A stretch of DNA of 64,000 bases from JAVJQS01 sp040218815. GTDB taxonomy: Bacteria > Bacteroidota > Bacteroidia > Flavobacteriales_E > Vicingaceae. Each line of letters starts with the position of its first letter. The stretch's first letter is position 1. The notes below the pieces were generated by a model. The model did not search any database, was not told the origin of the DNA, and saw only the letters and a list, made by a program, of their open reading frames with translations. Shown one piece after another: positions 53,401 through 60,910 of this stretch. The stretch lies in contig JAVJQS010000009.1 in assembly GCA_040218815.1 (NCBI GenBank), positions 1-64,000 of the forward strand, read 5' to 3'. The position numbers and the translations under genes were made by a program.

Positions 53401-53730
53401 TTGGTCTTTTGCTGCTATCAATTTTCCGTTTGCCCGCAAGGATTGACCAAAATACAAGTGATCTTCAGAAGTCACTGAATCTGAATTTACCACCAAGGTG
53501 TAATAAAACTCTGCATTTTGATATTCTTTTAAATGCCGGTAAGAGTTAGCTAAATAGCGCAAGCTAGTTATAGATGATTTGTCTTCTTCATAGGCTTTTT
53601 TGAAAAGTGATATCGCTTCTTCATAGGCTTGAAAATTATATTTTTCAATCCCGCGCTCCATTTTTTTTTCCTGGGCACTCAGGCTGAGGGAGAACGCTAT
53701 AAAGCAAAAACATGTAATTAAATGCTTCAC
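50416..53730 (-). CDS. PorE-like protein: TPR, PD40 propeller, regulatory-like modules, OmpA domain
   Basis: The preferred start is GTG 53730, giving a signal peptide (HLITCFCFIAFSLSLSAQ) and 1104 residues. An ATG at 53814 would overlap the PorP gene by 41 bases and adds no conserved sequence; GTG 53772 is another option. TPR-like helices (KYNFQAYEEAISLFKKAYEE) come first, then PD40 repeats (GLGGMDLYISE, RLFFSSNGLIGYGGFDIHSS). About five carboxypeptidase-regulatory-like modules follow (VYTDAYGNFNFSKL; FTDNYGKFNFSKL), then an OmpA domain (~990-1104; VKSYTDSRGTEKYNLELSKK). This TPR-propeller-CRD-OmpA order is that of T9SS PorE, which binds peptidoglycan and PorP. Here it likely anchors the cluster 2 surface complex. 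Confidence 0.9.
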   Translation of the reverse strand: MKHLITCFCFIAFSLSLSAQEKKMERGIEKYNFQAYEEAISLFKKAYEEDKSSITSLRYLANSYRHLKEYQNAEFYYTLVVNSDSVTSEDHLYFGQSLRANGKLIAAKDQFKQFAKNEENKFLGNLMLQSFDEIFVWELEGSKFSSSTIKNINTGFSEYSLVYFKNNYYFTSNREESYNSPESFSWDGTPFLSIFKIDSAGFNSGSETFSLAGGALQTAYHDGPLSIDPKGEKAVITRVNNQLGSNEFINRMKLYEGTYVNGKWKNFKALPFNSDDYSVAHACYADSGNSLIFASDMPGGLGGMDLYISEKINGEWSNPKNLGPTINTQFDEVFPYFKGNRLFFSSNGLIGYGGFDIHSSELIDGNYQIPKNLKSPINSTRDDFSIFYITDSTGFYASNREGGKGEDDIYSFYESHKVQTVGVSGVFEYLGLPVSGAKVLLLNDNDSIIAVTFTDSTGNFHFSKLAYQEDFFMQVETDDTELTEEGKLYLTNQNGNKVKLIERLQDGTFKFTALPADEYLVDLIAAEDNDSLIGDLLFAGNIYKTLPGDFTQKVKVYLVDDNGNLVDSVYTDAYGNFNFSKLGMDDNRKYFVQIEAKDELNIAYNNEYGRIYKVSEDEEGKYQLISELDPSKSPVIATKKGVTGVIARLEYKGEPLPFTKVEIYDVNNKLIATLFTNEKGEFQYNKLDISKTYYFKLPETDSEVLDNSFLYVTSIDGDPLYLINKLRDGSFEFNSLPYDEYSGIQLLEESQVPDLVDFEGVVYEKLPGDYSNKLKVYILNEDGLVVDSAFTDNYGKFNFSKLKSKENYSFRLANEDQLNLALLNSEDKIIELTMLNEKGSFTYDKLTYMVTQFEPIEAFDPFDVPSVNYNTVSVYGQVFRKLPGDMSAGTQVSIYDDEENFIGFAKTDAEGKFVYHRLKPEHTYYFKIEGEDGNYQILTLDEYGNVLSTVVKNQSGEFEYKSLPLDKNALSKIEANDLGVAFTGSISKLTAVDPLTVYYGLDSSVMNSESKRALAEFASKLKGKDLIIEVKSYTDSRGTEKYNLELSKKRTESVVSVLYQYGVRTTTIKKENYGEANPVVNCIDCDDNENAKNRRSIIKVKIIN

Positions 53731-53773
53731 TATCGAAAAGAAATGCAGTGGATTACTTTTTGTCTTTATCACG

Positions 53774-54703
53774 TTAAAAATACCTCGGTGAAACAATTCT
53801 TGCTTTAAATACATTTAAGTCATATCCAATAAAAATCTCATGGGATCCCCCATTTTGATTGTCGATAATTGTTGTTGCAATATCGTAAGAATATCCAATT
53901 CTAAGCTCCTGGTTAATATTATACTCTAATATAGCAGCAATACTTGAGTTGTGACGGTATGACACCCCCAACCATAATTTCTCTTGTAATAGAATACTCG
54001 CATTTAAGTCAATAAATGCAGGCTGATTTCCACCTGCTTTTACCAATAGAGATGGCTTTAAAGTAACTGCTTTTGACAATGGAAAAGCTCTTCCTGCAGT
54101 AAGTATTGCTTGAGCAGATTGTTCTACAGTACTTTCAATGTTTACATTATCGCCTTGAACTCCAATTCTCCCTTGGTTGAGGTGAGTTAGTTCTAGACCA
54201 ACATAGTTTCTATTATCATGATAATACATACCAAAGTCAAAAGAGGGTAACATGTAAGATTCTCGACCTTGTTCATTGGCTGAAAAAGCGGATTCATCTT
54301 TATATTCAATTTCATCCCAATTAAAAGCGTAATTGTAAATGCTGGCTCTCAGTCCAAAGCCGAGTTGGCCTTTAAATAGACTTATTTTATAAGCGTAAAC
54401 TCCTGAAATGGACAATGTGTTTTTAGGGCCGATGTTATCATTCATAAGTTGTAAGCCTAGACCCATTTTCTTGTTTTTCGTAGGGGAGTGAATAGAGAAA
54501 GCTTGTGTAGTGGGTGCTCCATCAAAGCCAACCCATTGACTGCGGTGCAAGGCAACAGCGCTTAAAGTTCCTCTTGTGCCAGCATAGGCTGGATTTACTG
54601 TTAATGGGTTAAAGAAATATTGATTGAAGTTAGGGTCTTGCTGTGCCATAGAAAAAAGTGGCAATGCAAGCATAAAAACTCCTATGTATTTTTTCCAATT
54701 CAT
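53774..54703 (-). CDS. PorP/SprF family type IX secretion membrane protein (cluster 2)
   Basis: The 309-residue protein has a signal peptide (YIGVFMLALPLFSMAQQ) and the family start QDPNFNQYFFNPLTVNPAYA followed by GTRG. ALHRSQWVGFDGAPTTQAFS and GLGLQLMNDNIGPKN are the expected next blocks, with HEIFIGYDLNVF near the end. It shares its family with the cluster 1 protein at 5486 but is more canonical. It starts 1 base after the stop of a type B cargo gene, which fits the rule that type B cargo is encoded next to its SprF-like partner. Confidence 0.93.
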   Translation of the reverse strand: MNWKKYIGVFMLALPLFSMAQQDPNFNQYFFNPLTVNPAYAGTRGTLSAVALHRSQWVGFDGAPTTQAFSIHSPTKNKKMGLGLQLMNDNIGPKNTLSISGVYAYKISLFKGQLGFGLRASIYNYAFNWDEIEYKDESAFSANEQGRESYMLPSFDFGMYYHDNRNYVGLELTHLNQGRIGVQGDNVNIESTVEQSAQAILTAGRAFPLSKAVTLKPSLLVKAGGNQPAFIDLNASILLQEKLWLGVSYRHNSSIAAILEYNINQELRIGYSYDIATTIIDNQNGGSHEIFIGYDLNVFKARIVSPRYF

Positions 54704-54704
54704 A

Positions 54705-55532
54705 TTATCTCGTTAGTTCTATCCAACCTTTTTCAACTACCCCATCTGTTTCGAAGATATAAAAATAGGTGGCTGATGGTAGTTCATTTCCATTTAAATT
54801 TTCACCACTCCAAACAACATTTGTATTATCATAATTACTTCCTTCCCAAACCAAATTGCCTAATCTATTAATGATGGTGACCTCATTAGAGGGATATAGT
54901 TCTACATTATCAATAATCCATTGATTATTTCTGTTATCATTTGGAGTGATTCCCGAATAAAACTTTAAGGCACAAGCTTCAGCATCAATCAAGCCAATGG
55001 GGAAAAGAAAAGCATCGCTGCAGCCATCGGCTGAAACAACCTGGAGTATATAGGTGCCTTGACCTAATCCAGAAAAACTTACTCCTGCAGCTGAAGAGTC
55101 AGCTTGCATAGTATCTAATGGAACGGTATCAAATGGAGTAGGCAAAATGTTCAAAACTAGCTGATAGGGAGATTGACAACCAATAATTGAGTCAATCAGG
55201 ACTAGCCCATTATCTCTGCCTTGGCAGCTTGCGCCAGTTGAAGAAACAACCATTCGAAGCGGACTACTACTAATGGTTCCTACAATTGGTTGTTGAAATC
55301 CTTGAGTATAAATAAAGTTTCCTGTTGAAGCAGTTTGAACAGCCGGCTCTCCAACAGTTGAAGAGATCTGTATAGAGGAAGAAGAACTTTCACTGCCACC
55401 TGAACTGATTACAGATCGTTCTAGCTGTGTTTGTGCAATAATATTTGCCGAACTCGTTACTACAACGAACAAAAACAAATACTTTGCAAAGCTTTTAGTC
55501 AAACTATCGATATGTTTAATATTAATGTTCAT
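54705..55532 (-). CDS. Short type B T9SS cargo protein (possible linker or anchor)
   Basis: The 275-residue protein has a signal peptide (YLFLFVVVTSSANIIAQ). A Ser-rich stretch and VGEPAVQTASTGNFIYTQGF follow, a common beginning of Bacteroidota surface proteins. A small Ig-like/SprB-type domain (~95-180; CQGRDNGLVLID, GLGQGTYILQVVSADGC) precedes a type B sorting domain (~190-275; FYSGITPNDNRNNQWIIDNV, then SGENLNGNELPSATYFYIFE). It overlaps the preceding long gene by one base (TAATG) and precedes PorP by one base. Its small size and central position suggest it links the three large neighbours to the export and anchoring machinery; this is inferred. Confidence 0.87.
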   Translation of the reverse strand: MNINIKHIDSLTKSFAKYLFLFVVVTSSANIIAQTQLERSVISSGGSESSSSSIQISSTVGEPAVQTASTGNFIYTQGFQQPIVGTISSSPLRMVVSSTGASCQGRDNGLVLIDSIIGCQSPYQLVLNILPTPFDTVPLDTMQADSSAAGVSFSGLGQGTYILQVVSADGCSDAFLFPIGLIDAEACALKFYSGITPNDNRNNQWIIDNVELYPSNEVTIINRLGNLVWEGSNYDNTNVVWSGENLNGNELPSATYFYIFETDGVVEKGWIELTR

Positions 55533-58500
55533 TAGTCTGTTTCTGTAACGGTATAAGTTATTCTAGTGCCATACAGTCGCGTGTCAGTGCTGTTCTGTCT
55601 TCCTGTAAAGAAAAGGAAGTAAGCGTACCTTTCATTATCAATTACTGCATTAAAAACGGTGTTGTCTGTAAGGTTTTGGACTACTGTTGACGCATTTAAA
55701 GTAGTTGACTCAACTTGAGCCATAACAGCAGTAGCGGATGAACCAAGTTGTTGTCGTAGAAGTGAAACTCTTACTGGATTGGTAGTTAAATTATCGTATA
55801 ACCATCCATCTAATTCAGTAACTACAGCGCCATCTGGTAAGTTAACTGCTACTGTTGAATATCCGAAAGCAGAGCCTCCAGAGCGGAAGTAGCCATAATA
55901 ATTAGCAGCTAAGTTTGTTCCATAACCATATAGATCTGGAAGGAGTGAGTTAAAGGTTGTTGGAGCATAACTTTGATAGTGTGTTTTTGCAGTGCTGTAA
56001 GTGTAATCATTAGCAGCTGGAATTTCAATATCACCTGCAACTTCTAGCTCAGAGGAAGGGTTTGTAATACCAATACCAACATTTCCGCCAGCACTTAAAA
56101 CAAGATCATTGGTTCCTGGGGTAAAAAGTTGACCATATCCGGTACTATTGTATAATAACTGTACGTAATTTGAACCAGAATTACCTATAAAAAGATTTGG
56201 ACTTCCAGCCCCGATAATATTGGCTCGATTGGCTACTTCCATAGCAGCTCCAAATTGAAGATTTGTAGTATTTACTCGAAGGTTAGTTACCCTTGCTGAA
56301 CCATTTACATCTAATAGATAGGCAGGAGATGTGGTTCCAATCCCAACATTGGCAGTGGGATCAATCGTCAATGCAGTTGTACCTGTATGGGTTATAAATT
56401 GCCAGTCTGCATTTTCATGTTGCCTCATTGCTACACGGGTAGATCCATTATTAGTGATACTAAACCCATCTGTTGTGGAGATTCCAGTCGAAGAACTGGT
56501 TAATCGCAGATTTCCTGAGCTACCTGTGGAGTGGACGTGTAGTAATGAGGAGGGATTGGTAGTTCCAATACCAAGGTTTCCTGCATTATCAATCGCCATT
56601 CGATCTGCTGCATTAGTATAATCCCGGAAAACCAACTTATTGGCGCCTGAACCAGCTGAGTTATTCGATCCATAAATCGTCCAGTCTTGGTTAGCTCCAT
56701 CAATGTAAATACTTGCCCCTACAGTTGCTGCTGTAGTTCCAGAAACTCTTAAACCTCCCAAGAAGCTTCCATCTCCAGCTACATCTAACTTACCTGAAGG
56801 AGTATTGGATCCAACTCCCACATCTCCGTTATTGGCTATGTAGATACCTTCATTATCTCCGTCTCCTGAAAGGTAATTTGTACCTAACTGTATGTTTGTA
56901 GATGCAGTGTGGTTCCCTAAATTATCTCCTGAAAGGGTAGCCCATCCTAAGTTAGTACCATCATACTGTAAAACTTCTCCTACACTTGGAATAGTGTTTG
57001 GAAATGAATAGCTATTATTTATTCTAAGCGAATCTGCAAATACCAAGCCTTTTAATTCAATTTCAAAGCTTGCAGAATCTCCGCTGATGACAACACGATT
57101 ATCTTCTAAACGCACAAAAGAAGCTGGGTCACCAGGTAGCACAGTATTCTCAATACCTGTTACCCAATGAAATATACCTGACACTCCTGAATTAATGCCA
57201 TAAGCATCAGCGAACCCATCATTTAAATATCGAAGATTAGTTCCATCATTATAAAGATTACTCCCAAATACACTTATCCCATTTATATTTCCATCAATTA
57301 TTAGCACTGAGTCAACCTCCATTGGAGCGCGCGACGCTCTCTGACTGCCAATAGTTAAAGCATTTAAATTAAAAATACTATCTGCTCCTGCATCATTCCC
57401 TGCAGCTAATACGCTACTTAAGTTTTGTGTTGAGTTTGGTCCCCAAATTAAATTTGTTCCATCGTATCGCATAATATCCCCACTATTAGGGACAGTAGTT
57501 GGGAAGGAATAACTCCCTCCAATACTCAAACGATCAATTTCTGCTCCTCCACCAACATCTAATAATGAGTCTGCAGTAGCAGTTCCTATTGCTAAATTGC
57601 CTCCATTTCGTTGAAGAAATAAATCACTTGCTGCACCATTATTTCTAGCCAATAGTTCATTTCCATCAAAGATCAAATTATTTCCTGAGGTTGGGCCTAT
57701 TTGAAGAAACCCAGAGCCAGCTGTATAATTTGCATTAATTCCTCCATCTAAATGCAATTTAACGTCTGGTGCAGAGGTTCCAATTCCTACTAAACTATCG
57801 GAAAAAACCATAGCGATACCATTCACAGAATTTGCTGCATTTCCAAATCCGAATAGCATTTTACCAACTCCTTCCCCATTTGTAGAACCGGTAGAAATTA
57901 ATTGATAAAATTGGCCACCCGTGGAGGTATTTCCAATTGCTAGCCAAGATCCATTTGTGCTACTGCTCTCCAATATTGATGCTGGGAAAGTATTGCTCGA
58001 AACAGTTAATTGAGCAGTTGTTAAAGAGTTAATTTGCAAGCCATCTAAAAATGCAGTGTCTGCATCAATATTACCGGCCACGCTCAATGCGTTAGTTGGC
58101 GTTATGCCTATCCCTAGCAAGTTGTCAATATAAACATTACCATTATTAAAGTAACCTGCCCAATTTGTACCAGCACCTGATGCATCTCCATATAAACCAT
58201 ATTTAATACCACCCGCACCTACTGCTCCTCCAAAAACACCAAACTTGTCTCCTGTAGCTGCATTCGCTTCGCCATAAATTCCATAACTATCTCCAATACC
58301 TCCTCCAGTTACTATTGAAAAAACACCTTTTTTATCTGTAGCTGAATTCGTAGAATTAGTAATGTTTATTGAAAATTCTTCGGTATTGTCTACTATATCA
58401 ATTTTACCTGAAGGTGTTGCTGTTCCAACACCAATATTGCCAGTATTATCGATATAAATACCTTCACTATCTCCATCACCTGAGAGGTAATTGGTGCCCA

Positions 58501-58843
58501 GTTGAATATTGGTAGTAGCAATGTGATTACCTAAATTGTCGGGAGCACCTATTTGAACCCAAACTGGGACTGCAGTTGTTCCTGAATTATAATAATAACC
58601 TGGAGTATTATCCGTTTGATAAATTAGCAAGCTATTGGCAGGATTTAATATGAGAGTTCTTTCTAGAAATGTCATTCTTGGTACCAACAACCCTCTAGTA
58701 GAGCTGCTGATATCCAACATCGCAGAGTTATCAGGTGCAGACCCATCGGCATTAATAGAAATATTTTGAGCTTCAACAGAAGTTATTCCTGTAAAAAACA
58801 AGAGTAAAAGGAGCGATATGATAGGATTGGAATAATGTTTCAT
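55532..58843 (-). CDS. Tail-fibre-like repetitive surface protein (1103 residues)
   Basis: The protein starts at ATG 58843, one base after the upstream stop, with a signal peptide (PIISLLLLLFFTGITSVEAQ). Its head (~27-140) matches the next protein upstream: NSAMLDISSSTRGLLVPRMT, SLLIYQTDNTPGYYYNSGT. The body holds many short copies of GNVGIGTTxPS and GDxEGIYIxxxGxVGVG, typical of tail-fibre or adhesin beta-stalks; the head-proximal block recurs near residue ~640. A jelly-roll-like C-terminal domain (~940-1103) is not recognised. No sorting domain is seen. It may depend on the type B protein that follows for export or anchoring. Confidence 0.82.
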   Translation of the reverse strand: MKHYSNPIISLLLLLFFTGITSVEAQNISINADGSAPDNSAMLDISSSTRGLLVPRMTFLERTLILNPANSLLIYQTDNTPGYYYNSGTTAVPVWVQIGAPDNLGNHIATTNIQLGTNYLSGDGDSEGIYIDNTGNIGVGTATPSGKIDIVDNTEEFSINITNSTNSATDKKGVFSIVTGGGIGDSYGIYGEANAATGDKFGVFGGAVGAGGIKYGLYGDASGAGTNWAGYFNNGNVYIDNLLGIGITPTNALSVAGNIDADTAFLDGLQINSLTTAQLTVSSNTFPASILESSSTNGSWLAIGNTSTGGQFYQLISTGSTNGEGVGKMLFGFGNAANSVNGIAMVFSDSLVGIGTSAPDVKLHLDGGINANYTAGSGFLQIGPTSGNNLIFDGNELLARNNGAASDLFLQRNGGNLAIGTATADSLLDVGGGAEIDRLSIGGSYSFPTTVPNSGDIMRYDGTNLIWGPNSTQNLSSVLAAGNDAGADSIFNLNALTIGSQRASRAPMEVDSVLIIDGNINGISVFGSNLYNDGTNLRYLNDGFADAYGINSGVSGIFHWVTGIENTVLPGDPASFVRLEDNRVVISGDSASFEIELKGLVFADSLRINNSYSFPNTIPSVGEVLQYDGTNLGWATLSGDNLGNHTASTNIQLGTNYLSGDGDNEGIYIANNGDVGVGSNTPSGKLDVAGDGSFLGGLRVSGTTAATVGASIYIDGANQDWTIYGSNNSAGSGANKLVFRDYTNAADRMAIDNAGNLGIGTTNPSSLLHVHSTGSSGNLRLTSSSTGISTTDGFSITNNGSTRVAMRQHENADWQFITHTGTTALTIDPTANVGIGTTSPAYLLDVNGSARVTNLRVNTTNLQFGAAMEVANRANIIGAGSPNLFIGNSGSNYVQLLYNSTGYGQLFTPGTNDLVLSAGGNVGIGITNPSSELEVAGDIEIPAANDYTYSTAKTHYQSYAPTTFNSLLPDLYGYGTNLAANYYGYFRSGGSAFGYSTVAVNLPDGAVVTELDGWLYDNLTTNPVRVSLLRQQLGSSATAVMAQVESTTLNASTVVQNLTDNTVFNAVIDNERYAYFLFFTGRQNSTDTRLYGTRITYTVTETD

Positions 58844-58844
58844 C

Positions 58845-60887
58845 TTATTCACCTTTTTTTAATTTAATAAGTTCTTGCTCTAGAAGTTCTAATTTCTGAG
58901 TTAACTCGTCAATTTTACTTTGTTGTGTATTGTTATATTGACTTTGCTGATCAATTAATACTTGTTGTTCTTTTATTGCTTCCAACAGAACCGCTGTAAA
59001 TTTCGAATAGTCTACTGTTAGATACCCATCAGCTTTTTCAGTGACAATTTCAGGGTATACCTTTTGCATTTCTTGAGCAATGAAACCGATATTTCTCTCA
59101 CTTCCAAAGTTCATTTCAGGAAAATTTTCTTGATCCCAATTGTGATAAATCCCTCTAAGTGAGCCAATTGTAGAAAGAACGTTGGTAATAGGGGTTATGT
59201 TGTTTTTGTACCTTTGGTCGGATATCAGTAATGCTCCATTAGCAAAAACATTTCCTCCAGCAGCATTGATATTTCCACTTACTTGAAGTCTATACGTATT
59301 ATTAGGTGCTCCTCCCATTCCGAAGTTTCCACTAGAATTAATATAAAATCGATCGGTTCCATCATCTCTTAAAATGAGGTCTTGAGTAGCATTTTGGTAC
59401 ATGTACCAATCATCTGCGCCATTGTTAAGTTGTATTCCACTAGTTAGGGTAGTACCAGTGGAAGAAACGGTAAGCACTGCATTAGGATTTGCTGTACCAA
59501 TTCCTACATTACCCGCGCCATCAATTACCATTCTTTGAGCGGCTGTGGGAGAATTTTGATAAATGTGAAATTCTCCTGGATTAGGATCTCCAGCTCCTTG
59601 AATTCCAAGGAAATATTCTCCCACAGAATTTTCAGCAACCAATCCTGAAAAGCCGTTTGTAGATGTTCTAGTTCTCACTCTTACATTACCAGCATTAAAA
59701 ACCTCTAATCTATCAATAGGAGTAGCTGTCCCAACACCCAAATTTCCACTTGGGTTGAGCCACATGCGATAAGCATTATTCGTTCCAAAAGCCAAGTTTG
59801 AATTCTCGTAGTTAAAAATAGCAGCCCCAACCGCATCAGCATAACCCAGGACTAAACCATCTGTTTGTAAAGTTCCAGTAGCTGATGTAGTAAAAGAACT
59901 AAAACTAAATGTTCCAGTTGTATTTATATGTAGTTGCCGGTTCGGAGTGGTTGTTCCAATCCCAACATTTCCATCATTAGTTATAACCATTCTATGTGCC
60001 CCAGATCTTAAGAATGTCATAAAACCTGGATTTACCCCTGTGTTTCCCAAATACCCGAAAGTCCAATCGGCTGAATTGCTTCCTGTATTTTCAAAACGCA
60101 TTAGGGTGTTTGATCCATCAGATTTTAGACTCATAAAAGGAGTAGCAGAATTCTGATAAACTGTTAATCTGTTTGTTGGAGCTGTTGTTCCAATGCCGAC
60201 ATTCCCATTGTTATTAATTGTCATTTTAATGTCTGAAGTATCAATATTGTTGAGTGCATTTAATCTTACAGCAAAGTTTAATTGATAATCTGATGATGTA
60301 TTAATTCGATGAAAAACAGCAGCATTGTAGCGAACGTTTCCATCAATGGAGTTATTTTTAAACCTAATCCCACTTAAACTCGAAAAAACACCTTGTCCAT
60401 TTTGTATGTCGATAAAAGCACCATCACTGGCATCGGCTAAAACTGACTGCTTAACATTTAAAGGCGAACTAGGATTGATGGTCCCAATTCCAACGTTTCC
60501 TGTGGCGTCAATTCGAATTCCTTCATTTCCTCCATCACCCGATAGGTAATTTGTTCCTAACTGAATATTGCTTGTAGCAATGTGATTCCCTAAGTTATCT
60601 CCACTTGTTCTTAGTTGAGTCCAAACCGGTGTAGCAGAGGTTCCTGAGTTAAAATAGTAGCCAGGAGTATTATCTGTTTGATAGATTAATAAACTAGTAG
60701 CGGGATTTACAAGCGCATTCCGCTGAACTAAAGTCATTCTGGGAATTAATAACCCACTATTTGTGCTGCTTACATCCAGCATAGCTGAATTATCAGGAGG
60801 TGTACCTGCGTCGTTTATAGAAACATTTTGAGCATTGAGCCAAAATGGGCTAAGCAGAATAAAAATATATACTAGTATTTTTTTCAT
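58845..60887 (-). CDS. Tail-fibre-like surface protein with S74 intramolecular chaperone domain
   Basis: The 680-residue protein starts at ATG 60887 (signal ILVYIFILLSPFWLNAQ). Its head and stalk repeats match the preceding protein (NSAMLDVSSTNSGLLIPRMT; NVGIGTTTP). The C-terminus has a peptidase S74 intramolecular chaperone domain (~554-640) with the motif ISDQRYKNNI (Ser556, Lys561), then NIGFIAQEMQKVYPEIVTEK, and a coiled coil (~640-680). In phage endosialidases this domain assembles trimers and cleaves itself off at the Ser. A trimeric surface fibre is therefore likely. No sorting domain is present after the S74 region. Confidence 0.88.
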   Translation of the reverse strand: MKKILVYIFILLSPFWLNAQNVSINDAGTPPDNSAMLDVSSTNSGLLIPRMTLVQRNALVNPATSLLIYQTDNTPGYYFNSGTSATPVWTQLRTSGDNLGNHIATSNIQLGTNYLSGDGGNEGIRIDATGNVGIGTINPSSPLNVKQSVLADASDGAFIDIQNGQGVFSSLSGIRFKNNSIDGNVRYNAAVFHRINTSSDYQLNFAVRLNALNNIDTSDIKMTINNNGNVGIGTTAPTNRLTVYQNSATPFMSLKSDGSNTLMRFENTGSNSADWTFGYLGNTGVNPGFMTFLRSGAHRMVITNDGNVGIGTTTPNRQLHINTTGTFSFSSFTTSATGTLQTDGLVLGYADAVGAAIFNYENSNLAFGTNNAYRMWLNPSGNLGVGTATPIDRLEVFNAGNVRVRTRTSTNGFSGLVAENSVGEYFLGIQGAGDPNPGEFHIYQNSPTAAQRMVIDGAGNVGIGTANPNAVLTVSSTGTTLTSGIQLNNGADDWYMYQNATQDLILRDDGTDRFYINSSGNFGMGGAPNNTYRLQVSGNINAAGGNVFANGALLISDQRYKNNITPITNVLSTIGSLRGIYHNWDQENFPEMNFGSERNIGFIAQEMQKVYPEIVTEKADGYLTVDYSKFTAVLLEAIKEQQVLIDQQSQYNNTQQSKIDELTQKLELLEQELIKLKKGE

Positions 60888-60910
60888 GTTCAAATTTTCA
60901 AACTAATGCC

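Noticed and set aside
53731..53814. ATG 53814 as the start of the PorE-like gene
   Set aside because: It would place 28 non-signal residues before a complete signal peptide and overlap the PorP gene by 41 bases; GTG 53730 is more natural, though not proven.
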